Below, piece after piece: positions 53,965 to 63,412 of a stretch of 64,000 nt of DNA; position 1 is the first letter of the stretch; the number at the start of each line of letters is the position of its first letter. The translations under genes and the position numbers were made by a program. Source of the DNA: an uncultured Prevotellaceae bacterium (lineage in GTDB: Bacteria; Bacteroidota; Bacteroidia; Bacteroidales; Bacteroidaceae); assembly GCA_902801375.1 (NCBI GenBank), contig CADCIB010000010.1, positions 1 through 64,000 on the forward strand. The letters are read 5' to 3'. The notes under the pieces are model-generated. The model ran no database searches. It was given only the letters and a program-made list of their open reading frames with translations, and had not been told where the DNA came from.

Positions 53965-54882
53965 TTACTTATTCACCTGGAACTTGGTGCAACCGTCCTT
54001 GAAGAAGGCGTTGATTTGCTTTGCTGCGGCGATGCCGGCATTGATGTTAGCTTCGGCAGTCTGCGCACCCATCTTCTTCGGTGTGGCGAAGTAGCGGCCT
54101 TCGAACTTGGCGAACTCTGCGTCAGCGTCGGGTTTGATGTCGGTGACGTACTTGATATCATCGCGCTCGCCCATCAGTTTCAGGAGCTCCGGCTCGTTGA
54201 TAACTTCCTTGCGGGCTGTGTTGACTACGATACCACCCTTCTTCATCTTATTGACCAATGCGTAGTTAATGCTTTCGCGGGTCTCCGGTGTAGCGGGGAT
54301 GTGGAGTGAGACGACATCGCACTGCTCGAACAAGGCATCCTGGTTGGCCACGGCGTGAACACCAGCTGCTTCGATGACGTCGGCAGGACAGTAAGCATCG
54401 AAAGCGTAGACGTCCATACCGAAGCCCTTGGCGATGCGAGCCACGTTGCGACCCACGTTGCCGAAGGCGAGTATGCCGAGTTTCTTGCCCAGGAGTTCAG
54501 AGCCGCTTTTTCCATTGTAGAATCCGCGAACGGCCATCACGAGCAGGCCAAACACGAGCTCTGCTACAGCGTTGGAGTTCTGACCCGGTGTATTCTCGGC
54601 CACTACATTGTGGGCAGTTGCGGCAGCAAGGTCGATGTTGTCGAAACCAGCACCTGCGCGCACAACGATTTTCAGCTGCTTGGCGGCATCGAGCACCTCA
54701 GCGTCGCACTTGTCGGAACGGATGATGAGCGCATCGGCGTCTTTCACGGCGTCGAGTAGTTGAGCCTTCTCTGTATATTTCTCGAGCAGCACCAGCTCAT
54801 GGCCGGCTGCTTCCACTTCCTTGCGAATGCCATTGACAGCGGCTGCTGCGAACGGCTTCTCTGTTGCTACTAATACTTTCAT
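53965..54882 (-). CDS. serA: Short D-3-phosphoglycerate dehydrogenase, atypical active site
   Basis: A 305-residue NAD-dependent enzyme of the D-2-hydroxyacid dehydrogenase family, catalysing the first step of serine synthesis. The NAD fold shows GILAFGNVGRNVARIAKGFG. Arg224 (VNTARKEV) is the substrate Arg. The position of the catalytic His, usually in TPHxG, reads TPKKMG, so it is Lys269. There is no ACT regulatory domain. This type is found in Bacteroidota. The start at 54882 (MKVLVATEKP) is used because an upstream extension lies close to serC. It follows serC by 24 bp, supporting the assignment. Confidence 0.88.
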   Translation of the reverse strand: MKVLVATEKPFAAAAVNGIRKEVEAAGHELVLLEKYTEKAQLLDAVKDADALIIRSDKCDAEVLDAAKQLKIVVRAGAGFDNIDLAAATAHNVVAENTPGQNSNAVAELVFGLLVMAVRGFYNGKSGSELLGKKLGILAFGNVGRNVARIAKGFGMDVYAFDAYCPADVIEAAGVHAVANQDALFEQCDVVSLHIPATPETRESINYALVNKMKKGGIVVNTARKEVINEPELLKLMGERDDIKYVTDIKPDADAEFAKFEGRYFATPKKMGAQTAEANINAGIAAAKQINAFFKDGCTKFQVNK

Positions 54883-54906
54883 TTCTTGATGTTGAATGTT
54901 CAAAAA

Positions 54907-55974
54907 TTAATGTAATGCTTCGTATTCCTTCATGCAAGCCACGAGAGCCTCGCAACCTTCAACGGTCTGAGCGTTGTAGCAAGAAGCACGGAAACCACCC
55001 ACTGAGCGGTGACCCTTGATGCCAACCATGCCCTTCGATGTGGCGAAGTCGAAGAAGTCCTTCTCGAGCTCTTTGTACTCGTCGTTCAGGACGAAGCAGA
55101 TGTTCATGAGCGAGCGGTCCTCAGCCTCCACGGTGCCGCGGAAGAGCTTGTTGCGGTCGATTTCGTTGTAGACAATCTCTGCACGCTGATGGGCGAGCTT
55201 CTCCATAGCCTTGACGCCACCCATAGCCTTGATCCAACGCATGTTCTCCATAGCGGTGTAGATGGGCACCACAGGAGGTGTGTTGAACATCGAACCCTTG
55301 TCCACGTGTGTGCGGTAGTCGAGCATGGTAGGAATCTGACGCTCCACCTTGCCGAGTGCGTCTTCCTTCACGATGACGATGGTGACACCAGCCATAGAGA
55401 GGTTCTTCTGGGCACCGCCGTAGATGCAGGTGTACTTTGAAACATCGATGGGACGTGAGAAGATGTCGGATGACATATCGGCGATGACAGGCACCTTGAG
55501 GTCGAAGTCCTTACGGATCTCTGTACCGTAAATGGTGTTGTTGGTGGTGAAGTGGAAGTAGTCCACATCCTCGGGTACGGTCCATCCCTTCGGAATGAAA
55601 GTGTAGTTGGCATCAGCCGAAGAGGCCACCTCTACTACTTCGCCGAAGAGCTTAGCTTCCTTCATGGCCTTCTTTGCCCACACGCCTGTGTTCAGATAGG
55701 CGGCCTTCTTGTTGAGGAAGTTGTAGGGCACCATGCAGAACTCGAGCGATGCGCCGCCACCGAGGAACAGCACTTTGTAACCCTCGGGGATGTCGAGGAG
55801 TTCCTTGGCCAATGCTTCGGCTTCGTCGATGACTGCCTGGAAGTCTTTTGAACGGTGGCTGATCTCAGCGATAGAGAGACCCATACCATTGAAATCTAAG
55901 ATTGCCTTTGCTGTGTTCTCGATGACGGAGCGGTCGAGGATGCAAGGACCTGCGGTGAAATTGTACTTTTTCAT
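54907..55974 (-). CDS. serC: Phosphoserine aminotransferase
   Basis: A 355-residue PLP enzyme that converts 3-phosphohydroxypyruvate and glutamate to phosphoserine. Start [20 protein letters not shown] and [22 protein letters not shown] are typical, as are [16 protein letters not shown] (PLP phosphate site), [34 protein letters not shown]-type sequence with the Lys that binds PLP, and a C-terminal [15 protein letters not shown]. The length is normal. It is the first gene of serC-serA; a TAATTTCG near-match to the -7 box lies about 40 nt upstream. Confidence 0.96.
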   Translation of the reverse strand: MKKYNFTAGPCILDRSVIENTAKAILDFNGMGLSIAEISHRSKDFQAVIDEAEALAKELLDIPEGYKVLFLGGGASLEFCMVPYNFLNKKAAYLNTGVWAKKAMKEAKLFGEVVEVASSADANYTFIPKGWTVPEDVDYFHFTTNNTIYGTEIRKDFDLKVPVIADMSSDIFSRPIDVSKYTCIYGGAQKNLSMAGVTIVIVKEDALGKVERQIPTMLDYRTHVDKGSMFNTPPVVPIYTAMENMRWIKAMGGVKAMEKLAHQRAEIVYNEIDRNKLFRGTVEAEDRSLMNICFVLNDEYKELEKDFFDFATSKGMVGIKGHRSVGGFRASCYNAQTVEGCEALVACMKEYEALH

Positions 55975-56089
55975 TGTTGCGAATTTGATAAATTATTAAA
56001 GTTGGATTTTCGGTTGCGAAATTACGGGTTTTCATTGAAACCACCAAATTATTTTGCGGAAATCGTGCTATTTTCAGTTGTTTTTCTTT

Positions 56090-57430
56090 CTATTTGACAA
56101 GTTCGAATACTGTTTTTAGCCCTTTTATCTTCTTTCCGGTTGACAATTTGATAGTTTGTGTGGCCTTTTCTCGCACGACGGCCACATAGCAGAACCGCTC
56201 ATTGACGTCGATTCGGCCGATATCGTCTTTTTCTAAAAGGCAGTTTTTACAGAGGAATCCCACCACATCGCCCTTGGAGATTTTGTCTTTCTTGCCCTTG
56301 CCAATGTAGAGGGTGGCCATACGTGGCAGAGCGGGTTGAGGCAACTGGAGGGGAAGGGGCATTGTCTCGACGTCGGCATGAATGTAGTCGGGTATGTGCT
56401 CGCCTTCGCTCAGGATGAAGTAGGCCCTTCCGGTCTTGTCCCATCGTGCGGTGCGCCCTACCCTATGGATGTATCCCTCTTCGCCCTCTGGGATGTGGTA
56501 GTGGATGATGTGCCGGATGTTGGGAATGTCGAGCCCGCGCGAAGCGAGGTCTGTGCACACCATGATGTTGGCCGACCCGTTGCTGAACTTGTAGAGAGCG
56601 TCTTCGCGCTGGCGTTGCTCCAATCCTCCATGAAACAGACTCACCACGAAGCCTTGAGCACGAAGGTAGTCGGTGGCTCGTTCCACACTCTCACGGTAGT
56701 TCAGAAACACGATGCTGCTTTCGTCGCCGATGAGGCGAAGTAGTCGGCTCAGCGTCTCGAGTTTGTCTTTTGTGGGGCTCTTCACCTCATGAATTGTAAT
56801 GCGCTCTGAAGGTGTATTCTGTCTTTCGGCATCGTCGGCTTCAGCAGAAGCGTTATAGTCTACCCGCTTGCAACGTCGCATATTAACGAAATTGGGTATC
56901 TGCTCGCTTTCTGTGGCCGACAAGAGGACACGCTGCCTGATGGCGGGCATGTGAGCTATGGCGCGTTGCATCTCGTCGTGGAAGCCCATCGACAGACACT
57001 TGTCGAATTCATCGATGACAAGCCATCTGACAGCCTCAGGCGAGAGATTCCCTTTATCGAAATGGTCGTTGAGGCGTCCTGGCGTGGCGAAGACAATCTG
57101 TGGCTGTACCTCTCGCATTTTACGGTGTTCGTCCATAGTGGGTCGTCCGCCGTAGAGCGCCATAGTGCGGAGTCCACTACCCATATCTTTGAGTACGGTG
57201 GCCGACTGAAGCGCCAATTCCCTACCAGGAACGATGACGATTGCTTGAAGCCGTGAGTCTTCGGCATGAATTAACTGTGTCAGCGGCAAAAGGTAGGCCA
57301 GCGTCTTGCCGGAGCCTGTAGGCGACAGCACGAGTACGTCGGTTCCAGAGTGGATGGCCAGGGCGGCTTCGCGCTGCATAGCGTTGAGCGACTCTATTTT
57401 CAGTTTCTGCAATATTATATTTGTTTCCAT
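56090..57430 (-). CDS. DbpA-like DEAD-box RNA helicase
   Basis: A 446-residue ATP-dependent RNA helicase. Walker A is SPTGSGKTLAYLLP, motif II is DEFD (not DEAD), motif III is LLSATES, and motif VI is HRVGRTARWDKTG. The C-terminal 75 residues (TLYIGKGKKDKISKGDVVGFLCKNC ... KLSTGKKIKGLKTVFELVK) match the DbpA RNA-binding domain, which in E. coli contacts 23S rRNA in ribosome assembly. The start at 57430 (METNIILQKL) is chosen over an upstream extension. It starts 30 bp after the TPR gene and probably shares its transcript. Confidence 0.9.
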   Translation of the reverse strand: METNIILQKLKIESLNAMQREAALAIHSGTDVLVLSPTGSGKTLAYLLPLTQLIHAEDSRLQAIVIVPGRELALQSATVLKDMGSGLRTMALYGGRPTMDEHRKMREVQPQIVFATPGRLNDHFDKGNLSPEAVRWLVIDEFDKCLSMGFHDEMQRAIAHMPAIRQRVLLSATESEQIPNFVNMRRCKRVDYNASAEADDAERQNTPSERITIHEVKSPTKDKLETLSRLLRLIGDESSIVFLNYRESVERATDYLRAQGFVVSLFHGGLEQRQREDALYKFSNGSANIMVCTDLASRGLDIPNIRHIIHYHIPEGEEGYIHRVGRTARWDKTGRAYFILSEGEHIPDYIHADVETMPLPLQLPQPALPRMATLYIGKGKKDKISKGDVVGFLCKNCLLEKDDIGRIDVNERFCYVAVVREKATQTIKLSTGKKIKGLKTVFELVK

Positions 57431-57460
57431 ATACCTTATTATTATATGGGTGAAGTACAC

Positions 57461-58138
57461 TTATTTCAACCGGTCGTAGAGGGGTTGCAACGACTTACGG
57501 GCTACTCCCATCTGCTGCAGTCGCCTGAGTTCTTGAAGGGCTTTCTCCTGATTGTGCTGGCGGATGTAGATATCGATGAGGTTGACTATATAGTCGGTGT
57601 TGTGTGGCTCGAGGCGAATGGCCTCAGAATAGTCGAATTCAGCCAGCGACATGAGTTTCATGTCGCGTTCAATGTCGGCACGAGCGGCATAGGCAATCGC
57701 GCTATCGGGATGTTGCTGAACCAGAATGTTCACTTCGTCAAGTGCCTGTGGGAGGTGTTGCTCTTCTTGTGAGAGGAGCGCCAATCCTAAGCGTGCTTCG
57801 AAATGGTTGGGAATGAGTATGAGCAAATGTTGGTAGTCAAGACGAGCAAAGGCATTGCGGTGGAGTTGGCGATTGGTGTAAGCGCGGAAGAAGAGTGCCG
57901 CGAGGTTGTCGGGCTGCTGTTCTAGGATGCGATCGTACTCTTCCTTGGCGCGGTCGTACTGCTCAAGTTGCATGTTCCACGAAGCCTTCTTAAGCCGCAG
58001 GTCTATGCTGTTGGGGTACCACGTGAGACTGTCGGCAGCTTGTTTGAGACTGTCGCGCATCTGCTGTCTCGTGTATTGCGCCTGAGCGGAAAACACGCAG
58101 AACATCAGAACAGCGGAAAATACTGCCAATCTCTTCAT
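57461..58138 (-). CDS. Exported TPR protein
   Basis: A 225-residue protein with a signal peptide (KRLAVFSAVLMFCVFSAQAQ). The mature part is a series of tetratricopeptide-like helices: WNMQLEQYDRAKEEYDRILEQQPDN, LDYQHLLILIPNHFEARLGLALLSQ, LAEFDYSEAIRLEPHNTDYIVNLIDIYI and KALQELRRLQQMG. Probably periplasmic or membrane-associated, with a protein-binding role; the partner is unknown. It lies 3 bp after leuB, which suggests co-transcription but not shared function. Confidence 0.85.
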   Translation of the reverse strand: MKRLAVFSAVLMFCVFSAQAQYTRQQMRDSLKQAADSLTWYPNSIDLRLKKASWNMQLEQYDRAKEEYDRILEQQPDNLAALFFRAYTNRQLHRNAFARLDYQHLLILIPNHFEARLGLALLSQEEQHLPQALDEVNILVQQHPDSAIAYAARADIERDMKLMSLAEFDYSEAIRLEPHNTDYIVNLIDIYIRQHNQEKALQELRRLQQMGVARKSLQPLYDRLK

Positions 58139-58141
58139 GAA

Positions 58142-59206
58142 CTATACACTTTGAACAATGAACTCAACAATCCAGGCTCCCACCTCGCTGGTGCCATAGT
58201 ATGGATGACCTTCGGCTTGGATTTCGGGCGTGCGCACATTGGCGTCAAGCGATGCCTGTACGGCTTGTCGGATGAGAGCACCTTCTTTTTTCAGGTCCAG
58301 GTGCTCGAACATCATGGCAGCTGAGAGAATCATGGCTATGGGGTTGGCGATGTTCTTGCCCGTAGCCTGTGGCCAACTGCCATGAACGGGCTCAAAGAGC
58401 GGAGTGCCTGTTCCGATGGAAGCCGACGGCAACATGCCCATCGATCCAGTGATGCAAGCGGCCTCGTCGGTAAGAATGTCGCCGAACGTGTTTTCCGTGA
58501 CGATAACATCGAAATAGCGAGGCTCCATGATGAGGCGCATTGAAGCATAGTCTACGAACATATAGTCGGTGCGGACATCAGGATAGAGCGGTTCCATCTC
58601 TTTGGCTATTTGTCGCCATAAGCGGCTGGTGTCGAGGATATTGGCTTTGTCAACCACCGTCAGATGATGATTTCTCTGCCTTGCATATTTGAAACCGACA
58701 TGCAGGATGCGCTCTATCTCAGGACGGGTGTAGACATTGGTGTCGAAGGCACGGTCGTTGTCGCGTTGTTTCTCGCCGAAATACATCCCCCCTGTGAGTT
58801 CGCGGATGCAGATGAAATCGGCTCCGCTGACCAATTCGTCTTTGAGTGGCGACTTGTGGACCATACAGGGAAATGTTTGTATCGGGCGGATATTGGCAAA
58901 CAGCCCCAACTGCTTACGCATAGCGAGCAGCCCCTGTTCTGGGCGGATGGGTGATGTGGGATTGTTGTCGTACTTGGGATGACCCACAGCGGCGAAGAGT
59001 ACGGCGTCGGCCTGTTGGCATATGCGAAGCGTCTCTTTTGGGAAAGGGTCGCCTACTTTGTCGATGGCATCGGCACCGCAGATAGCTTCGGTGTAGGTAA
59101 TGTTGTGATTGAAACGTTTGGCTACGGCATTCACTACGGCCACACATTGTGTCATGATTTCAGGACCTATGCCGTCGCCTGGGAGAATTGCGAGATGAAT
59201 GTTCAT
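58142..59206 (-). CDS. leuB: 3-isopropylmalate dehydrogenase
   Basis: A 354-residue enzyme of leucine synthesis that oxidises and decarboxylates 3-isopropylmalate with NAD. The start [17 protein letters not shown], the substrate region [48 protein letters not shown] and the metal-binding [29 protein letters not shown] region are all present. The start at 59206 is chosen because the upstream extension would overlap dnaB. No leuA, leuC or leuD is in the window; leuB here follows dnaB by 46 bp, an unusual place. Confidence 0.95.
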   Translation of the reverse strand: MNIHLAILPGDGIGPEIMTQCVAVVNAVAKRFNHNITYTEAICGADAIDKVGDPFPKETLRICQQADAVLFAAVGHPKYDNNPTSPIRPEQGLLAMRKQLGLFANIRPIQTFPCMVHKSPLKDELVSGADFICIRELTGGMYFGEKQRDNDRAFDTNVYTRPEIERILHVGFKYARQRNHHLTVVDKANILDTSRLWRQIAKEMEPLYPDVRTDYMFVDYASMRLIMEPRYFDVIVTENTFGDILTDEAACITGSMGMLPSASIGTGTPLFEPVHGSWPQATGKNIANPIAMILSAAMMFEHLDLKKEGALIRQAVQASLDANVRTPEIQAEGHPYYGTSEVGAWIVEFIVQSV

Positions 59207-59252
59207 GGTTTTGGGGATGAGAAATATTGGATGTGGGATGATAGTCGTATCG

Positions 59253-60734
59253 TCAGAATGGCGTTCCATCGTTCATTGGCGGTGGTATGGGAGTGCCGCC
59301 GTTCATGCGTGAGCCGATGAATTCGCCTCCAGCCTCGGGTGCGGCCGAGACGATGGTGTCTTCCGGATTCTCGAAGCGTGTCAGCTCGCCGCGGAAATTC
59401 AGCAACACATCTCCTGTGCCACCCTTACGGTGCTTAGCTATGATGATTTGCGCCATACCATGAAGGTCGTTTCCCTTGCCGTCGTCGTAGATGTGGTAGT
59501 ATTCCGGACGATGGACAAAGATCACCATATCGGCGTCCTGCTCAATGGCTCCCGACTCGCGGAGGTCGCTTAGCTGTGGGCGCTTTCCTTCTATACCGTC
59601 GCGGTTCTCCACCGTGCGGTTCAGCTGCGACAGGGCAATGATGGGTATGTCGAGTTCTTTTGCTAATCCTTTCAGCGAACGGCTGATGGTCGACACCTCC
59701 TCCTGACGGCTTCCGAATTTCGCACCATTGGCGTTCATCAGCTGCAGATAGTCAATCATGATGATGCGCACTCCCTTTTCACGCACCAATCGGCGGGCTT
59801 TCGTGCGTAGTTCAAAGATGCTCATACCTGGGGTGTCGTCCACATACATAGGCTTTCCTTGCAAGCGACGTACATTGCGGTCGAGGCGTTTCCACTCACC
59901 GTCGTCGAGTTGTCCGTTCATGATTTTCTTTCCTGACACCTCACAGACGTTGGAGAGCATACGGTTCATGAGCTGTACATTGCTCATTTCAAGTGAGAAG
60001 AAAGCCACAGGTATCTCTGCATCGATGGCGATGTTTTTGGCCAACGACAGCGCGAAAGCCGTCTTACCCATTGCAGGGCGGCCGGCTATGATGATGAGGT
60101 CGGAATTCTGCCAACCCGATGTCATGTTGTCGAGGCCGGAATAGCCGGTGGGAATGCCCGTCAGTCCTGTCGTATTGGCAGCAGCTTTCTGGAGGATTTC
60201 CATGGCTTGTTTGATGACGGGGTCTATCTGTGTGTAGTCCTGCCGCATGTTTTTCTGCGACAATTCGAAGAGCGATCCCTCGGCCTCTTGCATCAGTTCG
60301 TCAACATCGACGGTCTCGTCGAAGGCTTTTGTCTCGATGATGCTGGCGAAGGTGATGAGCTGGCGTGCGAGGTATTTTTGCGCCAGGATGCGCGCGTGAT
60401 ATTCGATGTGGGCAGATGATGCCACGTGTGAACTGAGGTCTACAATGTAGGCAGGTCCGCCCACCTCTTCGAGTGTGCCTTCGTGCTTGAGTTCCTCGGT
60501 CACGGTCATGATGTCGACGGGTTTCTCTGCAAGGCTCAATGTCTGAATGGCACGATAGACTTTCTCGTTGCGGGGTTCATAGAATGTCTCTGGTCGCAGC
60601 AGTTCGCTGACGATGGAAAAGGCGTCCTTGTCGATCATCAGGGCGCCGAGAACTACACGTTCCAAGTCGGTGGCCTGCGGTTGCAGGTGTCCGTATTTGG
60701 GGTCGATGGGGGTCTTGGTTTTTCTTTCTGGCAC
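59253..60734 (-). CDS. dnaB: Replicative DNA helicase DnaB
   Basis: A 493-residue hexameric helicase of the replication fork. The N-terminal collar domain (about 18-120) is [30 protein letters not shown]. The RecA-like domain has Walker [19 protein letters not shown], motif [11 protein letters not shown], and [21 protein letters not shown]. The start is uncertain: a TTG 48 bp upstream (60782) gives an unlikely N-terminus, so I use a GTG at 60734 giving [14 protein letters not shown], which I recall as similar to other Bacteroidota DnaB proteins. The tail [27 protein letters not shown] is probably disordered. Confidence 0.93.
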   Translation of the reverse strand: MPERKTKTPIDPKYGHLQPQATDLERVVLGALMIDKDAFSIVSELLRPETFYEPRNEKVYRAIQTLSLAEKPVDIMTVTEELKHEGTLEEVGGPAYIVDLSSHVASSAHIEYHARILAQKYLARQLITFASIIETKAFDETVDVDELMQEAEGSLFELSQKNMRQDYTQIDPVIKQAMEILQKAAANTTGLTGIPTGYSGLDNMTSGWQNSDLIIIAGRPAMGKTAFALSLAKNIAIDAEIPVAFFSLEMSNVQLMNRMLSNVCEVSGKKIMNGQLDDGEWKRLDRNVRRLQGKPMYVDDTPGMSIFELRTKARRLVREKGVRIIMIDYLQLMNANGAKFGSRQEEVSTISRSLKGLAKELDIPIIALSQLNRTVENRDGIEGKRPQLSDLRESGAIEQDADMVIFVHRPEYYHIYDDGKGNDLHGMAQIIIAKHRKGGTGDVLLNFRGELTRFENPEDTIVSAAPEAGGEFIGSRMNGGTPIPPPMNDGTPF

Positions 60735-60797
60735 GTTGGTTCTGAGTAAATAATAATAGGTTTGTGAATGATTTTTCTGCAAGTCTTGGCAACAATA

Positions 60798-61187
60798 CTA
60801 AGAGTTGGCGAAGAGATTGTCGATTTCGGCAATTTCGTCTTCGTCGAACCACTTCGAAAGCTTTTCGTGGGCACGTTGTTTGACGTCGTCGCTGACATCG
60901 CCCCACACCTTCTGCAAGACATAGACAAGCACAGAAAGGTCGTCGCTGAGACCTACGATGGGAATGGCGTCGGGCACTACGTCAAGCGGGCTGATGAGAT
61001 AGCCCAAGGCTCCGATGATGATGGCTTTGTCCTTAACCGAAACCTTGTCGCTCTGAAGCGTATAGAAGAGGATCAGTGCCTCGTACACCAATTTGGCGCC
61101 TGCGCGCTTTGCAACTTTTGAGATTTTATCCAGGAATCCGTCCTTGGTAAACTTGTTGCTGTATTGCATAAAATCGGGAAGTTCCAT
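60798..61187 (-). CDS. YkvA-family protein (DUF1232)
   Basis: A 129-residue protein with the DUF1232 segment KAIIIGALGYLISPLDVVPDAIPIVGLSDDLSVLVYVLQKV, two membrane-associated helices around a conserved DPxDxxPD-like loop. Function unknown. It is the gene immediately upstream of dnaB (63 bp to the chosen start), and may be co-transcribed. A weak -7-like TAGTATTG overlaps its last codons and might give dnaB its own promoter. Confidence 0.85.
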   Translation of the reverse strand: MELPDFMQYSNKFTKDGFLDKISKVAKRAGAKLVYEALILFYTLQSDKVSVKDKAIIIGALGYLISPLDVVPDAIPIVGLSDDLSVLVYVLQKVWGDVSDDVKQRAHEKLSKWFDEDEIAEIDNLFANS

Positions 61188-61218
61188 AGCTTTTGATAAT
61201 TAGAAATGAATAAAGACA

Positions 61219-61247
61219 GGAGCACCCGGCAATAGCCGGGTCACTCC
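61219..61247 (-). terminator. Hairpin after the Ser/Thr-rich secreted gene
   Basis: Stem ACCCGGC (61224-61230) and GCCGGGT (61235-61241) with loop AATA, extended by GGAG and CTCC. The minus strand then reads TGTCTTTATT. Confidence 0.65.
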
Positions 61248-61261
61248 CAGAGTTGCTGTTT

Positions 61262-61999
61262 TTATCGCTTTCCTTTGAACTGTCCACCACTGGTAGTAGT
61301 GCTGGAAGAGTTGTTGGAAGACTTTTTCGTAGAAGATGTCCCATTGCCCGAGCTGCTACGTGTAGACGTTGAACCACCTGTCTGCGAGGCTCTCCATGAC
61401 GAACCGCTCTTGGTGGAAGAAGACGAGTGGCCGCTGTTTCCTGAACGCCACGAAGTAGTGGCTCCGCTCGTTGAGTTCTTGCCGTGATTGGTTGTACCGT
61501 TGTTGGCGGGAATGTGCACGGTGGTGGGTCCGAAATTCGTGGGCTGGTTGAAGTTGCGATGTGCATAGTAGCTGTCGCGAAGTCCGTTGTTGCCGCCCCT
61601 GTACGATCTGTATGCTATCGGAGCGCTGTAATAGATGGTGTGCTCGCTGTAGCGCTTGTAGATGCGGAATCGCCACGAGTTGTTCCTCCACCCCACCGGG
61701 CGATAGAAGTAGTTGGCTTCCATGTAGAGCTGATACTGGTAGGCTGTGAGCACAAACCTCAGGTCGCTGTTGCGGCGCTCCCAAGCCCATCCGTAAAGAC
61801 TGCTGCGGCTGTCGATAGCCATCAGATAGTCGATGTTGATTTCATATACCGCCTCGCACTGTTCGCGGCTGAGCCGAAGCTCATAAGCCATCTTGTCTGT
61901 CAAGAAGAGGGCTTCCTGACGTGCCTGCGAATATGTCATAGCTGTGGTCTTGACAAGCATTGTTGTCAGCATGACCGTGAGTAACATTAACTTTTTCAT
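61262..61999 (-). CDS. Secreted protein with Ser/Thr/Gly-rich tail, unknown
   Basis: A 245-residue protein with a signal peptide (KKLMLLTVMLTTMLVKTTAMT). Residues about 20-130 form a compact domain with many aromatic residues (YGWAWERRNSDLRFVLTAYQYQLYMEANYFYRPVGWRNNSWRF-type sequence). The last 90 are low-complexity Ser, Thr, Gly and Asn (SGNSGHSSSSTKSG, STRSSSGNGTSSTKK), typical of surface or cell-wall-linked, possibly glycosylated, proteins. I do not recognise the family. Start 61999 is chosen for the signal peptide. Its neighbour downstream is the DUF1232 gene, across a terminator. Confidence 0.7.
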   Translation of the reverse strand: MKKLMLLTVMLTTMLVKTTAMTYSQARQEALFLTDKMAYELRLSREQCEAVYEINIDYLMAIDSRSSLYGWAWERRNSDLRFVLTAYQYQLYMEANYFYRPVGWRNNSWRFRIYKRYSEHTIYYSAPIAYRSYRGGNNGLRDSYYAHRNFNQPTNFGPTTVHIPANNGTTNHGKNSTSGATTSWRSGNSGHSSSSTKSGSSWRASQTGGSTSTRSSSGNGTSSTKKSSNNSSSTTTSGGQFKGKR

Positions 62000-62157
62000 T
62001 TCTTTATTCTTTAAAGGGTTCAACTTGATGTTCACGCTGCAAAATAACAGAAAAAATATCACCTGCCAAAGGGAATATCCCTAAAAACGGGTCGAGAAAA
62101 CTCTATTTATGCATAGGAGAATCCCAGCGGGCACTTTGTTTTCCGCTGTTGTCCTGG

Positions 62158-63159
62158 TCATTTTTCCTTAGGCAGCAGCGGCAATGTGCGGAGGAGCACC
62201 TTACGCCCCGCTTTCGTGTTGACCAATCTGCGAAATAGTTTGTACTTCGTGGTGTAGTTGCGATTGGGCAAGGGAAACAGACCTCGCTGGGCAAGATGCC
62301 CCAGACGCTCGTCGAGCATTTGTTCGCTACGGGTCAGTACGATGACATTATAAATATAATTCATAGTCAGCTGCGCCACACGACGTTGGAGGGCTTTCCC
62401 CTGTTCACCATGTAAGGTTCCGGCGAGATGGTCGAGCTGCAGAAGCACATACTCCGCATCGTTGAGCTTTTTGGCAGTCCATTCGTTTCCGCCTCTTTGC
62501 GTGATGGATCCTGGACGCACCCTGTAGAAGTAGGCGCAAGAGTCTGTAGCATAGAGATTCTCTGCCCGCAAGATAAGCTTTGGGGTGAACTCTTCGTCCT
62601 CTTCGTGGAGTAGATGGGTGGAGAATCGCAGGTCGTGAAGTAGTTTTTTCCTGAACACATAGCCCCAGACCGCTCCACGCAAGTTGTGATTGTTGATATA
62701 GTCAGCACCCGTCATTGGTCCGTCGAACAGGTAAGGAGAATCTACGTCGTTTTCCTCTGTCGTATGTTTGAACAACACTACATCTGCCTCCTGTTCGCGC
62801 AACAGGTGTATGCAATGATCGTAGTTGGCCTTGATGAGCATGTCGTCGCCGTCTACAAACTGTATGTATTGTCCATGACAGATGTCGATACCGCTGTTGC
62901 GGGCGCCTCCAGGTCCTTTGTTGCTTTGCCGTAAGTAGACGAGTTGGTCGCGATACTCTGTGAGTTCGTTCAGCGGACTGACTTCCGACCCGTCGTCAAC
63001 GAGGATAATCTCGCGTTCATCGGCTTCTAAGTCGATGGAAAGGATGCTGTCGATACACTCGCGTATCATATCGACAGGCAAATTATAATAGGTGATGATG
63101 AAACTCACCAGAGGGTGTGCTTGGCCGGGTTTGGAACCCGATAATGCTGATGTGTCCAT
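62158..63159 (-). CDS. Family 2 glycosyltransferase
   Basis: A 333-residue GT-A-type glycosyltransferase. The N-terminal half has PLVSFIITYYNLPVDMIRECIDSIL, REIILVDDGSEVSP and GARNSGIDICHGQYIQFVDGDDMLI with the metal-binding DGDD motif. The rest is helical and ends in RTLPLLPKEK. The sugar donor and acceptor are unknown; such enzymes build capsule, LPS or exopolysaccharide. A -7 box lies 69 nt upstream. It diverges from a second glycosyltransferase gene at the window edge, so this looks like the start of a surface polysaccharide cluster. Confidence 0.93.
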   Translation of the reverse strand: MDTSALSGSKPGQAHPLVSFIITYYNLPVDMIRECIDSILSIDLEADEREIILVDDGSEVSPLNELTEYRDQLVYLRQSNKGPGGARNSGIDICHGQYIQFVDGDDMLIKANYDHCIHLLREQEADVVLFKHTTEENDVDSPYLFDGPMTGADYINNHNLRGAVWGYVFRKKLLHDLRFSTHLLHEEDEEFTPKLILRAENLYATDSCAYFYRVRPGSITQRGGNEWTAKKLNDAEYVLLQLDHLAGTLHGEQGKALQRRVAQLTMNYIYNVIVLTRSEQMLDERLGHLAQRGLFPLPNRNYTTKYKLFRRLVNTKAGRKVLLRTLPLLPKEK

Positions 63160-63228
63160 GATTCTTACTGAACGCTCAATACAATGATTCTTCTTGGGCG
63201 GTTAGTAGAAACCGCTCTTTTGTTCGGG

Positions 63229-63236
63229 CAAAGATA
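63229..63236 (-). promoter_or_regulatory. -7 promoter box of the GT2 gene
   Basis: TATCTTTG on the minus strand, 69 nt before the start. The -33 region is weak. The rest of 63160-63412 shows no gene or clear structure. Confidence 0.5.
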
Positions 63237-63412
63237 CTACAAATAATCAGAATAATGAGAATATTCCGTGTTTTATTAAGAATTATTTCACTCCCTATGT
63301 ACTGAGAGTGCCATCATCGTTAAAAAACAATAAAAAGGAACGGCACATACCCACGAGTCACATATTTTTATTGTACTTTTACAACCCAGAACCGTTTTCT
63401 GTTCCAAAAATT

